In this document: piece by piece, positions 9,905 to 22,068 of the stretch
How the letters are laid out: the number at the start of each line of letters is the position of its first letter
Position numbering within the stretch: position 1 is the stretch's first letter
NCBI RefSeq assembly: GCF_001723175.1
Contig: NC_064653.1
Span: forward strand, 1,178,001 to 1,242,000
DNA length: 64,000 nt
From: Penicillium oxalicum
Taxonomy: Eukaryota > Ascomycota > Eurotiomycetes > Eurotiales > Aspergillaceae
Reading direction: 5' to 3'
The notes under the pieces: generated by a model
Seen by the model: the letters and a program-made list of their open reading frames with translations, nothing else
What the model was told of the DNA's origin: nothing
Databases searched by the model: none
Position numbers and translations under genes: made by a program

Positions 9905-11123
9905 ATGTCAATGCCGGAGTTCTACAAATCATTCCGTCGCACAGCCGACGGTTCATCTATTGAGATGAAAGAAGAGACGCTGCCCCGGTCTCTTCCCTCC
10001 AATCATGTCTTGATCCGCATCCATGCAGTCTCTCTCAACTACAGAGATGTTGCGATGATGAAAGGAAAATACCCAGTTCAGGTCATCGATCGTGGTATCC
10101 CTGCCTCCGACTGTGCGGCCGAAGTCGTCACAGTCGGTCCCGACGTCAAGGATTTTAAACCGGGAGATCATGTTGCACCGACTTTCGATCTCAACAACAT
10201 CGCAGGGCTTCAAGATGACTCGCAGGTTCTTGGGGGTGATGTTGATGGTGTGCTACGGCAATACGCAGTCTTTCATCAGCAAGTGTTGGTCCACTTACCC
10301 GAGTATTTGTCCTGGGAAGAGGTAGGTTTCGCAATCCAAAGATGATCAGATATGAATGGATGGCTCATTTTTTTTGGCAGGCGGCCTGCCTGAACTGTGC
10401 CGGTACCACTGCCTGGAGAGCACTGGATATGCCACAGACTAGGGGCACTGCATTACTCCAAGGTATGGGTTTTGCCTCGCGTGATGTACCAATAGACAGA
10501 AAGCTAACTTCGACTACAAAGGAACGGGTGGCGTGAGCATGTTCGCCCTATTAATTTGCTTAGCCGCTGGTATTCAGCCGATTATCACATCCTCATCCGA
10601 CAAGAAGCTGGAGACAGCGCGTGCGCTCGGTAACCCGGGCGCGGTACAAACCATCAATTACACAACTCACCCGGACTGGGATAAACAAGCGCTTCACCTT
10701 ACCTCCGGCCGAGGGGTTGACATTGTTGTTGACAATGTGGGCCCAACTGCTATCGCAAAAGCCTTTTCGTCTCTGGCCCGTGGAGGCCTTATTTCCCTCG
10801 TCGGCTTCCTAGGAGGATTCAATGTGGATGAGCAACCCAATGTCCTGGGACCCGTGCTGCTGAAAAGCGCCAGATTGAGGTTTGTCACTTTCTACCAACC
10901 AGGCAGCTTGCGAGACATACTAATATTCAAAAAAAAAATCGTTAGAGGTCTCACTCCGGGCTCGAAGCATGAGTTCCAGGCTCTTTGCAATTTTCTGGAA
11001 GAGAGAAAAGTCTCGCTGAAGCCAATTTTGGACAGCACTATATTTTCCTTTGAAGATTCGCAAAACGCTTTTGATTACCTGTATGGGGCCAAGCATATGG
11101 GCAAAGTGGTGATTCGAATCTGA
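9905..11123 (+). CDS. Medium-chain (MDR) NAD(P)H-dependent oxidoreductase, zinc-free type
   Basis: Exons 9905..10321, 10381..10462 and 10522..11123 give 366 aa with all phases consistent. The N-terminal GroES-like fold (SNHVLIRIHAVSLNYRDVAM) and the Rossmann part (LLQGTGGVSMFALLICLAAG) identify the alcohol dehydrogenase/quinone oxidoreductase superfamily. The structural-zinc cysteine cluster and the usual catalytic GHE motif are absent, so a zinc-independent reductase of the quinone-oxidoreductase type is more likely than a true alcohol dehydrogenase. The protein ends KHMGKVVIRI, as in that branch. Substrate unknown. Its neighbours are a secreted protein and a FAD oxidase, which would suit accessory metabolism but do not prove a pathway. 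Confidence 0.87.
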
Positions 11124-11620
11124 ATCCAGCTATTCGATATGGGCTTTTGATGCAAAAGGCTACATGTGAAGAGACCCTTTTTACCCTGTGTCCTGCCTTT
11201 GTATTGTATATTCTTTAGATTCTCTTATCGATATGTGTCCCTTGCGTTGGTCTTGAGGTGCTTCATGGTATATTTTCCAATCAAAATTTCTTTCTCACTA
11301 TGCGAGAGAACTCAAGGTCTCTAGGTATGTACGCAATGGATGCAGGGTAGGATCAGCCTGATGGGGTCTCTTGAGCTTATGTAATTAGAAACATTAGGTC
11401 CAGTTTCCTACGGAGATACCGATATATCACTGTGCGCATTCAATGCGACCCGTACACAGCTCTCTAAAAGAATTAAAAATTAAATGGCCAAGAAGCTTGA
11501 AAGACATAAAGAGAGTATTACCATTGCTTTTTTAAAAAAAATTCTATAGGGGATCAATTATTGAGAAGGGGAAAAAAAAGAGGTGATCAGGTCTCATATA
11601 GTCAGGTCCGCCCTTCCAAT
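11124..11620. other. Convergent intergenic region
   Basis: Between the 3' ends of the plus-strand MDR gene and the minus-strand FAD oxidase gene. AT-rich, presumably 3' UTRs and polyadenylation sites. No gene is seen. Confidence 0.55.
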
Positions 11621-13529
11621 CTAGTAGACCTTGAAACCACCGGGCATCAGCTTCTGGAAGACCTGGTTGGGGTCAAGCCGAAGCGATGCTTTGCAGGCGG
11701 TGGGTGATTGGCGGCACCGTAGCCGGGGAAGATGGACTGGAACCCAGCCGCATCGCCCATGTAGTTGAACGGATCGAAGAGTCCGGCGGCCCGGTCGCCT
11801 GGTTGATGGCGGCCGTAGTTGACTCCAACCACTCAAAGACAATGCTGTCGTATTCGGATCCGATCCACTCGACGACCTCGGCGTAGCAGAGGTACACCTT
11901 GCTGGAGTCCAGGCCCAGGGCGTTTCCGCCGCGAGCGTTGGAGGCCTCGATCCACTTGGCTCCAATGGGCTGCCAGTCGAGCTGGATGGTGGAGATGTTG
12001 GCCTTGGGGATCTGAGCGAGGAGCTTGGGGAGCTCGTTGAAGAAGGTCGAGTTGATGATGCTCACACCCTTGTGGAGCTCTTCATAGCTGTTTCCCTTGA
12101 CGGTTCCGGCAACGAAGACATCGCTGTTGGAAGGTAGACGGGAGCGCTGGTCACGGGATGAAAATTTTCCAGAAATGATATCTGATAAAATTCGAGGGGA
12201 CAGAAAGGGAGAACACTTACTTGATTCCGGGCACCACCATCTGGCCCAGCTCATTGGAGAATTCGGCCACGGTCTTGAAGCCGACGGTGCTGCTGATGGA
12301 AGGAATGTCGGTGAAGGGCTTGAGGATGTCGGGATAGCTGACCGTGTCGCTGTCGTAGAAGAGGATGGCTGAGGCCAAAGTCGAGTCACCAGGAACCAGG
12401 GCCGGGACGATGTGACTCTTGGCATCAGAGATGTTGGCCGCGTAGGTGGCAACAGCCTGATGAGTTTGTCTGGTCAGCGCGAGTTTTGAAATAGAAAACG
12501 GAGCATCTCACAGAACGAGGTGGTCCGTAGAAGGGGTTGAAAACAAAAGAAGCAAAACAAAAATGAAACCAGCGGGAAAACTTACTCCGCAAGGAACTGA
12601 TCAACGTATTTGGCCTCGACGGTGTGTGCACCCGCCCACACCTTGGTGGACTTGATGGTCTCCAGGTCGAATCGGGTGACAATACCAAAGTTGCTGCTAC
12701 CACCCTTCAGGGCCCAGAAGAGGTCCGAGTTGGTGTTCTTGTTGGCCTGCACCACATCGCCGTTGGCCAGAACCACCTCGTAGTTGATCACCGAGTTACA
12801 GCTGAAGCCGACCTGGTTTCCGAAGAAGTTGACACCACCGGCAAGCAGCAGGCCGGGGACACCCACGGGGCCCAAGCGGCCACCGGGAACGGTCAGGTCA
12901 TAGTGGGCGAGGTAGGAGTAGACCTCTCCCCAGCTACAAGTGAGAATGCAGGTTAGCTTTTCCGTGTTTTTTTTTCTTCTTCGTCAGAAGCCGCGAACAT
13001 GGGCACATGGATAAACACGTGGAAACCTACCGATAGGCGGGACCGAGCGACAGGACGGAGTGGTCCCGGTTCAGGGCCATGGTGGTCAAGTTGGACATGA
13101 CGATCAACACACCGTCGTCGATGTTGTTGGAGCCCTGGACCACGATTCAAGTCAGCTAGTGCTTCTTACGACCCCCTCTCCCAAATCTTATTGGATGATC
13201 TGCAAAGTATTGAAACTCACCCGAATTCCCATGTGACCACCACCGCGCACCGCAAACTTGGCATCGGCCTGGACGAGTGCCTTGACGGCCTGTCCCAATT
13301 GACGGCTGTTCTTGGGACGGAACACACAGCCCGGGGCCATCAGCTCCGTGTTGGACCAGAACTCCTTGGTCTCCCAGTTGTACACCGAGCTACCGGTGGC
13401 GAACACGGAATCGTTGAGCGGGCTCTGCTGCAGAGCTTGACACCCACGGCTCACAGGGGTAGGGCAGTCGGAAGCGCCGACCAGACCGGCCGCGGCCGCC
13501 AGAGGCAGCACAGTAGACGCGAAACGCAT
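11621..13529 (-). pseudogene. Berberine-bridge-type FAD-linked oxidase with a disrupted C-terminus
   Basis: Five exons: complement(13221..13529), (13031..13134), (12586..12933), (12221..12469) and (11621..12123). The protein begins with a signal peptide (MRFASTVLPLAAAAGLVGA), then the FAD-binding PCMH region with the flavin-linking histidine context VRGGGHMGIR, then WGEVYSYL, GGRLGPVGVPGLLLAGGVNF and the BBE substrate domain. All exon joins keep the frame through residue ~450 (EWIGSEYDSIVFEWLE). In the last 180 bp the conserved peptides continue but jump frame: FDPFNYMGDAAGFQSIFPGY is one base off, RLQSIASA is back in the first frame, and DPNQVFQKLMPGGFKVY needs another shift. The breaks lie near 11791-11805, 11695-11706 and 11673-11690. 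Read straight, the protein stops soon after the first break with a foreign tail. It is either a recent pseudogene or a local sequence error. Confidence 0.8.
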
Positions 13530-15392
13530 GACGGAGCTGTTTTGTGCACGAGGTTTGTATCACACAAAAGATTCAAAGCAAGCCGTGGAGGAAAAGAAGA
13601 GAGAGAGAGAGAGAGAGAGAAGAAAAAAAAGGAACGACCTGGAAGAACGATTCGATCATTAAATAACAAGGCCGCGAGAGAGAGAATCGGCGACGGAGAG
13701 AGACGGGGGATTCAAAGTGGAGGAGAATGCAATCGACGGGGACGCTAGGTACGCACCAGAATCCCCCAAATTCCCGAGTGATCGAGTAAATCAGTCACCC
13801 GCAGTACTAGCTCGAGCTTCTTTCAGACCTGACTCCGAATCCCCCACTCCGTTCGAGCTCGGCCATGCATTCGAAAATTTGTCAAGACTGACTGTGGCCC
13901 GATCCAGGTGGCCGCGTGGGAACGTAGTCGGGCCAAGTGGAGTGGAAACGTGGTGGATGTTGTCCACTTGGTGGCCACAAGCGTGGGAATTATTCAATCT
14001 GATGAGGAACGTGGCAATCGACCGAAGAAGTAGAATGGAGTCCATGGCCAACCCGCCGAGAGAGCCGAATGGCACGCAGCCAAAATTTCCAAAGTTAATT
14101 TCCTGATTCGTGTGTCCGAGCAGTGGGGGGTGGTACATTATTCATTTGATCGCTTGGGCCGGCACTGGCTCGGCTCGCATTCCCTCGGATCCTCAATACT
14201 CCTCGACGGCGTCTCTACTCTCGACTGCAGCATGTGGGAGGAACTACTGTTTTTGAGGGGGGGGGGGACCTCTTCTCATGAAACAATCGCTGGATAAGTG
14301 GAAGCTAGTTCACATGGATGAGCTCCGCAGATCGCCAGATCTTCAGATCTTCGTCGCTTCTCACATCGATCATTCTCATTTCCAGAACTTGGAAGCTGCT
14401 CACTGTTCACTCCGTGCCGCATCATGTGTACCAACATTCCCGGTGGACCGATGGTCATTTTACCCTCTTCAAAGTTCGTGAATGGTTCGTCCGGGATTTG
14501 TCCAACGGGTCAGTGGCGCGGGGCAACTTGTCGTCTGGGAACAAATGATCTTGAGGAAATTCCCAACGATTTCAACTAAGCTGAAGTTGTCGCTGTCTCC
14601 GGTGTAGGCGAGAGCCACTTGGAGTTTGAGTTTGGTCGCTGAGAGCGGCGCGGTCCCTCCGCAAGACTCATGGAATCAATGCTCAACAACGAACGAGGGT
14701 TCCTCACTTATCAAGTCCCCAATTGACTGCTCCCCCCCCAAAAAATTACAAGTTGACCAGATATATGCGCTTTGGTCTGTCATTCCAACAGAAAGGGAAT
14801 GTCACGTTGCCGAGGTGGCAGCACCGGTCCTGCAGGATCGATCCACTTTAGTCCCAACTGTAGATTTCCCACGTTGATTCTGGACCTTCCTTTCTCTCTC
14901 TTCTCCTCTCTCGTCTTCTCTTTTCTCTTTTATTTTATTTTTTATTTGTCGTGGTCCCCAAACTCATTTTTGAGCAAACGGGTTGCCTTGCCCAGACAAC
15001 TGGACGGATACATGTCCGCAGGGCCTAGGTAGTGTACCCTTTTTCGTACCTTATGGGGCGTAATTGATTGCCTTTGATCAGGACCCTAGATGCATCTAAT
15101 CATTGATCGTTCCATGCGTGGGGCGATATCGAGGTTCCATCCACTGCAGGGACCGTTTGCAAAGCTACATGTCGGGTAGTATATCCAGCCCTAATTTGAT
15201 GGATCCCGATCAAGCCAAACTATTGATCGCTATTCCACCTTGCCAAGGGTCTATGAAAGATGCAGAGACCGGATCCGCTCTTCGGCCAATTCCAGGATCA
15301 AAAGTATCATTAGAGTAATTAAGAGAGAAAAAAAAAAGGAAATCACAGAGATTAAAAAGGAAGGTGGGAGAGAAAAATGAGCGAGATACTCC
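13530..15392. other. Intergenic, 1.9 kb
   Basis: Upstream of the FAD oxidase gene and downstream of the Pth11-like gene. It holds a (GA)n purine tract, a run of 11 G at 14257-14267 and a long pyrimidine stretch around 14880-14950. No coding region is supported. Confidence 0.55.
13597..13642 (+). repeat. Purine (GA)n microsatellite in the FAD oxidase promoter
   Basis: An uninterrupted GA dinucleotide run followed by an A/G-rich stretch, about 70-110 bp upstream of the minus-strand FAD oxidase ATG; on the coding strand it is a CT-rich tract. CT-rich tracts just before the start codon are common in highly expressed fungal genes. Confidence 0.7.
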
Positions 15393-17214
15393 TCACGGAG
15401 CCGGAGCCGTGGAGCTGTTTTCGACATCAAACTCGACGGTCCGAATGATGCCGGTCGCGAGTTCACCCTCTTTGCCTGTGGCATTGTGGGGAATGCTGGA
15501 GAGGATATGCTCTTCGCTATCATTGTCGGGAGCGCCTCGTAAGGTAGTGAGTGTGGTGGTGTATTGGTTGGCGCCGTTGGTGGAGAACTTGTTGCGTTCG
15601 CTGTGAGTGATGGATGCGAGCGGGTGGCCGTGCTTGCGGGATCGGGATTGTCCTTGAGACGAATAACCCACTCCGGATGAGAGGCCGAGCAGGCGAGGGA
15701 AGTATCGCCGGGCGAAAGGTCGGATGGCTGTCACGCAGCCGCCGAAGATACCAAGGTTGAGTTCAATCGTGCACCACATGAGCGCATCGGTGGTGGCCCC
15801 TAGAGTAATCGCAAAGGATGAGAAGGCCCCGTTAGTGAATGCGAAGATCACGAGCGGATTCCTGGAAGACATCCCCCACAGGCGCAAAAGAGTAGGTATT
15901 TTTCAGACTTACAGGTGAGATCGGGACTGGTGAGCAAGGTGTAGAGACTGCCCAGACGAATACAGCTCACGATTCCGACACTGCAACATATTGGAAAAAA
16001 ACTAAAAGTTAGTCACATCTCAAGGAATCGCTGGGAGTTGTTTTTCACAAAGTCTCCTTCCACCAACGACGGGAGACCTCGAGGAGAAGACTGACAAGCA
16101 TCCCATGGCGAGAATCGCACCCACGGCGATCTTTTGGCGCACGGGCATTTGTAGTCGACGTAGCCAGGGACTAGACGCAGATATTTCCGTTAGTGCCATA
16201 TACAATATATGCCATACGAGCGTGAAAGCCAGCGCCCGAGTCTATTGCGCAAACATACATGGGGACGGCGACGGTGGCAAAGTCTGTGAAGATACCCAGT
16301 CCGGCATTTGCGAAATAAAACACCGGCCGGTTCATGCACGAGCCGGTCGTGATGCTCAAGTCCCACGACTTGGCGATTGGGCTGCAGCTGAGAATGTTGG
16401 CCAGAATACTGGCAATCGTGTATCCGCCGGCGATGAAAACGATGGTCCAGACTGCAATGTGGAAATTGCGACTCGGGAAGATTCGAAGGTAGAAGATGAG
16501 AACGGAGATTTTGGTGAAACCGGTTGCGGCGCAATAGATGATCGCAGCAATGACATTATGCTAAAGTGCCCTCAAAAAAACACAGTGGTCAGCTCATCAG
16601 CCTCAGAGAGGGTTTTATCGTGTTGGAATCGACACTATATGCGCACCTTGAGAAACGTCGGCGTGAAGTGATTCATGGGAACATCCCACATGTGCTTGCC
16701 CAGCCCCCAATTCAGCACTGTGGTCGATTAGTATCTCGAGAGACGAACCCGATTGTGTGTGGTGGATAACTCACTGTCTAACGTCAAGGCACTGAGGACG
16801 ATAGAAAGAAGCTACCGATGCGACGGCAAAACATTAGGCTCAAGGTCCATGTCCGATGCTATTGAGGTTCTCTCTTCCCCATTCTCCAAAAGGTGTATAT
16901 ACTTACAAGTGCCATAATCATCAAATCTGCAACTTGTTAGTCCTATTTCCAATTGAATTGGACATTTTGCGCACCTCGTCTTCCTCGTGGTAAAAACAAA
17001 AAAAAAAGCATCAAGACTTACAATCATCCCAGCGAAAGTTCCGAACAACAAAAAACCGCGTCCATATGCGCACCCCCAGAGAGAGCGCCGCGAGCGAAAG
17101 AAAGACGCAATTGACAGCCACAAACTTGCCGCCGATAAAATCCGGGTCGACAAAGTTCGACGTCTGACCCAACGGCGGCGGCATCGCCGGAACGATGGTT
17201 GAACTTGAAGCCAT
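15393..17214 (-). CDS. Pth11-like integral membrane protein (fungal rhodopsin-type domain)
   Basis: Eight exons: complement(17022..17214), (16907..16926), (16775..16811), (16647..16717), (16259..16560), (16096..16170), (15913..15980) and (15393..15799), giving 390 aa with every phase matching. The second and third exons are only 20 and 37 nt. The extracellular N-terminus is followed by about seven membrane helices with landmarks of the family: FRWDDYLMIMAL, HMWDVPMNHFTP, AAIIYCAATGFTKISVLIFY, SCSPIAKSWD, QKIAVGAILAMGC and the conserved SCIRL segment, then MWCTIELNLGIFGGC. The C-terminal tail is about 110 residues, Ser/Thr/Asn-rich and cytosolic. Proteins with this domain include G-protein-coupled-receptor-like sensors and many uncharacterised proteins in secondary-metabolite loci. 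No CFEM domain is present. An in-frame ATG seven codons upstream (17235) is an alternative start. Confidence 0.85.
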
Positions 17215-20200
17215 GGCGACGACTCGGGCAGGCACCTCTGGCCCCTGCGCTGAGGAGGGCAGAAACTATGGTGCGCGGGGGGTGATGACAACGAGAGGAG
17301 CTGGTGGGAAAACCGGAAGAGAAAAATCGAGACACTTTGATCGCCAGGTCTTTAGATTGATACTTATTAGGGACCGAGGGAGAGTATGTGACCAGATATT
17401 ATGAGGCCAGAGTGTAGAGGCAGATTTCTTTTTTCCTTATTTTCCTTTTCCCCCCCCCTCCCGCATCTCTCAGTGTGCTTTTGGTTGTTTGTCAAATTTT
17501 CTTCCCTAATCATTATTATTATTCCTCCTTCCATCTCCCACACGCCTTTCTCCGGTACGGACTTTAAGCGGAGACACGAAGAAAGTTAGAAACAAAGTTC
17601 TTGGTCGCCGAGATGTCATACCCGTCATGGAAACAGCGGTTCGCCCGAACCACATCCATTGATCCAGGCACAGTGCTCAAACATGAGAAACAATGCATTG
17701 TTGCATATCACCTTGGACGTACATAGTCACCCATGAGATCGACGACAGGGGGTCGAGTCCAGTAGCGTAATCTGTGGGATCTACTGACCACCACCACGAT
17801 CTGGGACCGCCAGCTGCCCAGCGCGAGTCTTGATAGGAAGAAATGCACCAGTGATCAGAACAATAGTCCATGGCTATCTTTCTCCTTTCGGCATGATCAC
17901 CGTCGTTTGTTCGAATGGCCGCCCACCTCTGACCGGAGTGACCCGACTCTGCAAATGAGACAGTCTCAAAGAGACAACTCTCGCCTTTCGGCTCCACATC
18001 ACTCCATTCCGAGCAAGTCATGATTTGGCAGCATCTGCCACGCAGAAAAAAAAGGGAAGAAATCAAACAGTTCTAGTCCACAATGGCAAAGCCAGTGTGG
18101 GAACCCGACCGTTGACTATTTCAGCATATGGCGCGTGGCATTTTTTCAGGTCAATGGTGCAATCGTACCACTGCTCTGGAACGTTTTACGGGCGCCATCG
18201 ACTGGTTTCAGTGGGATAGAATGATCTAGTGCCTCCTTCAAGCCTTCGCGTATCCAAGAGGGCAGTCAAGCCAAGCCAAGAAAAATAAATGAAGATCCAA
18301 ATGAGACCAAAAAGCAAAAAAAAAAAAGCATTCCCCCGCGAAAGGAGGTGGCGGGCTGTCACACCGGGTATGATCTGAGAAAGGCTCTGGAGTCTTTCCT
18401 AGAATGGACAATGGCAGGTGGTGGAACAGGTTTCCGGGTGCAAACGATTTCTCTCTCTCTCGTTCTCTCTTTTTGTCTACCTCGCTGGACCGTGTACAGA
18501 TTTATTTGCCAGAGGCACATCCAGAACGGATGAATAGAGTAAGACACAGGAGCGCCGAAGCGGGGATGGCAGCAGGCTTCCCGTGTTTTTGCATGTCCCA
18601 CCATCCAGCCCAGCGCAATGTTATTCGTTCCAGCTGTTTCGTAGCGTGATCCGAGAACCTCCTCTCGTCCGATTGTCATTTGTCAAGGTCTCCGCAAGAA
18701 AACGACATCTCGCCTCGTCTAGACCCAAAGGGGAAGAGTCAAGAGGAAAACAAAAGAGAGAGGGAGAGAGAGAGAAAAGAGAGAAAAAAAAACAACCTCT
18801 CCTCTTGTGGAGGACCCACAATTCACTAGGTTCGCCGGAAACTAATTCCTATTGAGTCAATGCATTTGAAGATTCCTATTATCGATTCCGTTATCGAGTC
18901 CGACCAATCCGATTCCCGAGAGCGTCAAACCTGCCGAGGTTCGGTTTCTCCGTCGCATACAGTATCGTGTGTTCTGGACGGCACCATGTGGTTTATACTG
19001 CACAGTTCAGAATTGGGATGAAAATCTGTTTCTTGCACGATCAAAATGGGATTTGTCCGTCAACGATCGTTACCAAGGAAAGTCTGCACGAAAACCTTGG
19101 GCTCCACTTGGCGGAAAACGTGTAAACTTTGTGCGGCCGGAGGCGCAATACAGACGTAGTAGGATCCCGAGTATGCCAGGGAGCGCTGCTCTACCTTCTA
19201 TTGATGAGTTAATTAGTCAATTACAAATCTCCCAATACAAGCACAAAGGACTAAAGTAGATAATAAAAAGAGAGTTCCAAACACAGCCAGTTTCAAAAAG
19301 AAAACCTTCTCCACGCGAATGCACCGATCACATGGTGGGACTATGTAACGCCAGGGCTGCTTTGAAGAATTCGCAACATGTCTTCTCCCCCCCCCCCTCT
19401 GGGATATACTTCCAGGGTGCATTGTGTCTTGCCATGGCAGAATACCATCGTGATGGACTACTATCACCCCACTGCGTGTATGAGTCTGCTTATGTAGCAC
19501 CAGTAGGTGCTGTCAGAATGGTGCTCTACCTTAGACAAAAGGCCACAAATCAATCATTTGAACAGATCAACACACGGAGGTGTTTAGGGCGCAAAGCTAG
19601 ATGTAGAACTCCGTTCTATACGACAAAAGCATTTTAACGGAATCCAGATTAGTTAAGCGAAGGGTGATTTCCCCTCGGCAAAGTAAATTTCTGGCGACCA
19701 AGTCAGAATGGGGGATATCGAGGCGTCTATCTCTGGATAAGGTTTTTGTGCGTCAAATCAACATGATCTTGCTTTTTCTTTTTCTTTTTCTTTTCTTCCC
19801 CCCCCCCCCCCCCCCCATACATCTCTCCGGTTAATTCGACCATCGATTCGACGAGCTGCCCGGCTTCAAGGTCTCGTCTCTTATTTGTGGAGAAGCTCGA
19901 CGAGCACGTTCAATTGCACTCCGCCTGCCTTTAGGCAAAGTTCGTCGGTCGCACTCTTACAGTACACAATCAAGTCCTGGTATGGAGACTTGCAATGGCA
20001 CTATCAGTTGCAACCATGTTGATCCTGTTGATCTCCATTTCAGCTAACTCATCAACTTCCAATTAACTTGGCTGCAGGCTATTGGTCCTTTCCCGCTACT
20101 AAGCTAAGCATCGCAGTGAATGACGCGCTATCTCATCTCATCATGCATATGGATCAATAATATAAGATCGCCTTTCTTTTTCACCACCGCCCTTCTGTCA

Positions 20201-22068
20201 TGTCCCATCATATTTTCCACATGGTCTCAGATCTCTACGCCACTCGTAAACTCTGCCCTTTTGCCCGGATCAAATCCCGAAGGGAAACCAAGAGACTGCT
20301 ACTATTTTACTCTGGATGTACCCTACCTACCTTATACCGCTAGAGGGAGAGGAGGCAAGAATCAGCCAGCGTGCTACTCCTACATGTATATATGTACATC
20401 CACCTAACTAAAATCCATGAAAATCATGATACCTACGCAACCCAGTGAAATCGATGCTGTCTTCCCAGTGGCGCAATAACATAACCACCCCTACCTACCC
20501 AATTCATGTCGGATCCGAGAATCCAGCTCCATGAAGCCCCCAATTTTGCAACCAAAAACGGGCAAAGGAGCTGCCCAGATGAAAACTGGGCCCACACCCA
20601 AACTTTGGCGGATTTGACATTTCCCGTTACGATGAAGCTTAAAGCACGGATGCCTCCTCGCTTAGTGCACCAAGGTTACGACTGGCACTGGGTATGGACA
20701 CGGGTAGTATGGGCATTGATATCTCTATTGCTACATTAGCAATGTCTGACGTCGACGCAATCAATTAAAGAGTTGATGAAATTGAGGGGAATCCTTCGAT
20801 CATCCAGGATGATACGGTAGGCTATGTACCACGTACCAGACCCAGCTGGGAGAAATCCATTTCATTGGAACGGCTTACCAGCAGTGATTGATCCTTGATA
20901 TAACAGTTACTTTACTGGATTACAAGATTCTGACGGGTACTCTAGAGCCCTTGCGTTTGAGCCGCCCATAGATGTAACACCGTGCTGATCTGTATCGGGC
21001 GAGACATGTCCATTTATGGGGCCTCGGTACATCCATTGCAGAATTGAGATAGAATGTCCGCGAAGGATGGACTTGTCTCTACATATGTGTATTCCTCCCG
21101 TCCCCACTGGGTTGTGGGATTGTGGGGGAGAGCTGAGGTACACACACGCGCAGTTTAACTCGTCACGGCTGTTTATGTTAATCTCGTTTGGAAAAGGGAG
21201 GATGGGCTTTGTTCATCTCACACGACCACTGATACTAGTATGTGAATTATGAGATCCTGCATGTACTTGGAGTAGGTAACGAGGGAGATTGGAGATGCAG
21301 GCTTCGAATCCTGATTGTCAGACATCCAGTGATCGGGAAGTATCTGAATGAATTACGAGTGTTATTACCTCAGCCGATGTCATCCACATATTTGGCACTG
21401 AGAAAGGAACACAAGCTTTGATGTATGCTTACCTTGGCTTGACTACATATAACATATCATAGGTACGTAAGAACGGCTATCGAAGATGGATCCACTGCAA
21501 TTTCTGGCTGTCAGATTTAGACGGGAAGGGGCCCATGTGATGAGTGCCAGCCAAAGCACGAGCCAATTCGAGTTCCGTGGTCGATGAACAGGTCTCATGG
21601 TATCATAGGGATCAAGTTCTTCAAGAGATCCCGCTCCAATGGATCCATGTACGGAACACATCAAGTCAAAGAAGGAGTTGGGTGCATTGAAAGATAACCG
21701 ATTGTCATGTCACTTAGATGGCCTCTGGGTATGAAAATTGACCATCATGATTCTAATCCTGAAAATGTAAATGCATCAAAGTGGATGCCATCCATCTGGC
21801 ATTGTCGACAAATGTCCTTCTTCCCCCCCCCCCCCAAAGTAGTGACATATCCTCAAGCGGCGGAATGGATGGGGATCACACACCCGGGCGAGTTCTCCGA
21901 AAATTTGGGGAATAGAACACACACAAAAAGGCGCGGAAAAAAATAAAGAAAAATCAGGTGAGCCCGCAGACGCATGCAAGACATCTCCGAGGGTGTCTGG
22001 TGCGGGAGATGGTTTTTTTTTGGCGAGAGAGGGAAAAGTCCGTGTCATGGCTCGAAATAACAGGCGAT
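17215..22068. other. Large intergenic block, 4.9 kb
   Basis: No gene can be defended. It contains poly(C) runs at 17450-17458, 19387-19397, 19798-19816 and 21823-21835, a CT-rich stretch near 18450-18480 and a GA-rich stretch near 18735-18790. The short open frames have no family features and the longest ATG frames are about 115 codons. It may hold long UTRs, a non-coding RNA or decayed transposon DNA too old to recognise. Confidence 0.5.
19798..19816 (+). repeat. Poly(C) run of 19 after a TTTTTC-rich tract
   Basis: Nineteen consecutive C residues directly preceded by CTTTTTCTTTTTCTTTTCTT-like sequence. It is one of at least seven long C/G homopolymers in the intergenic parts of the window. 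Confidence 0.9.

Noticed and set aside
12453..12600. Possible further frameshift in the FAD oxidase at the third intron
   Set aside because: An acceptor 13 nt upstream (ACCAG before ACAAACTC) keeps the frame, so no indel is needed here.
17677..18021. Minus-strand open frame of 115 codons starting at an ATG, Trp/Ser-rich
   Set aside because: No signal peptide, domain or family resemblance, no supporting introns, and it lies in a low-complexity gene-free block. Could be real but cannot be supported.
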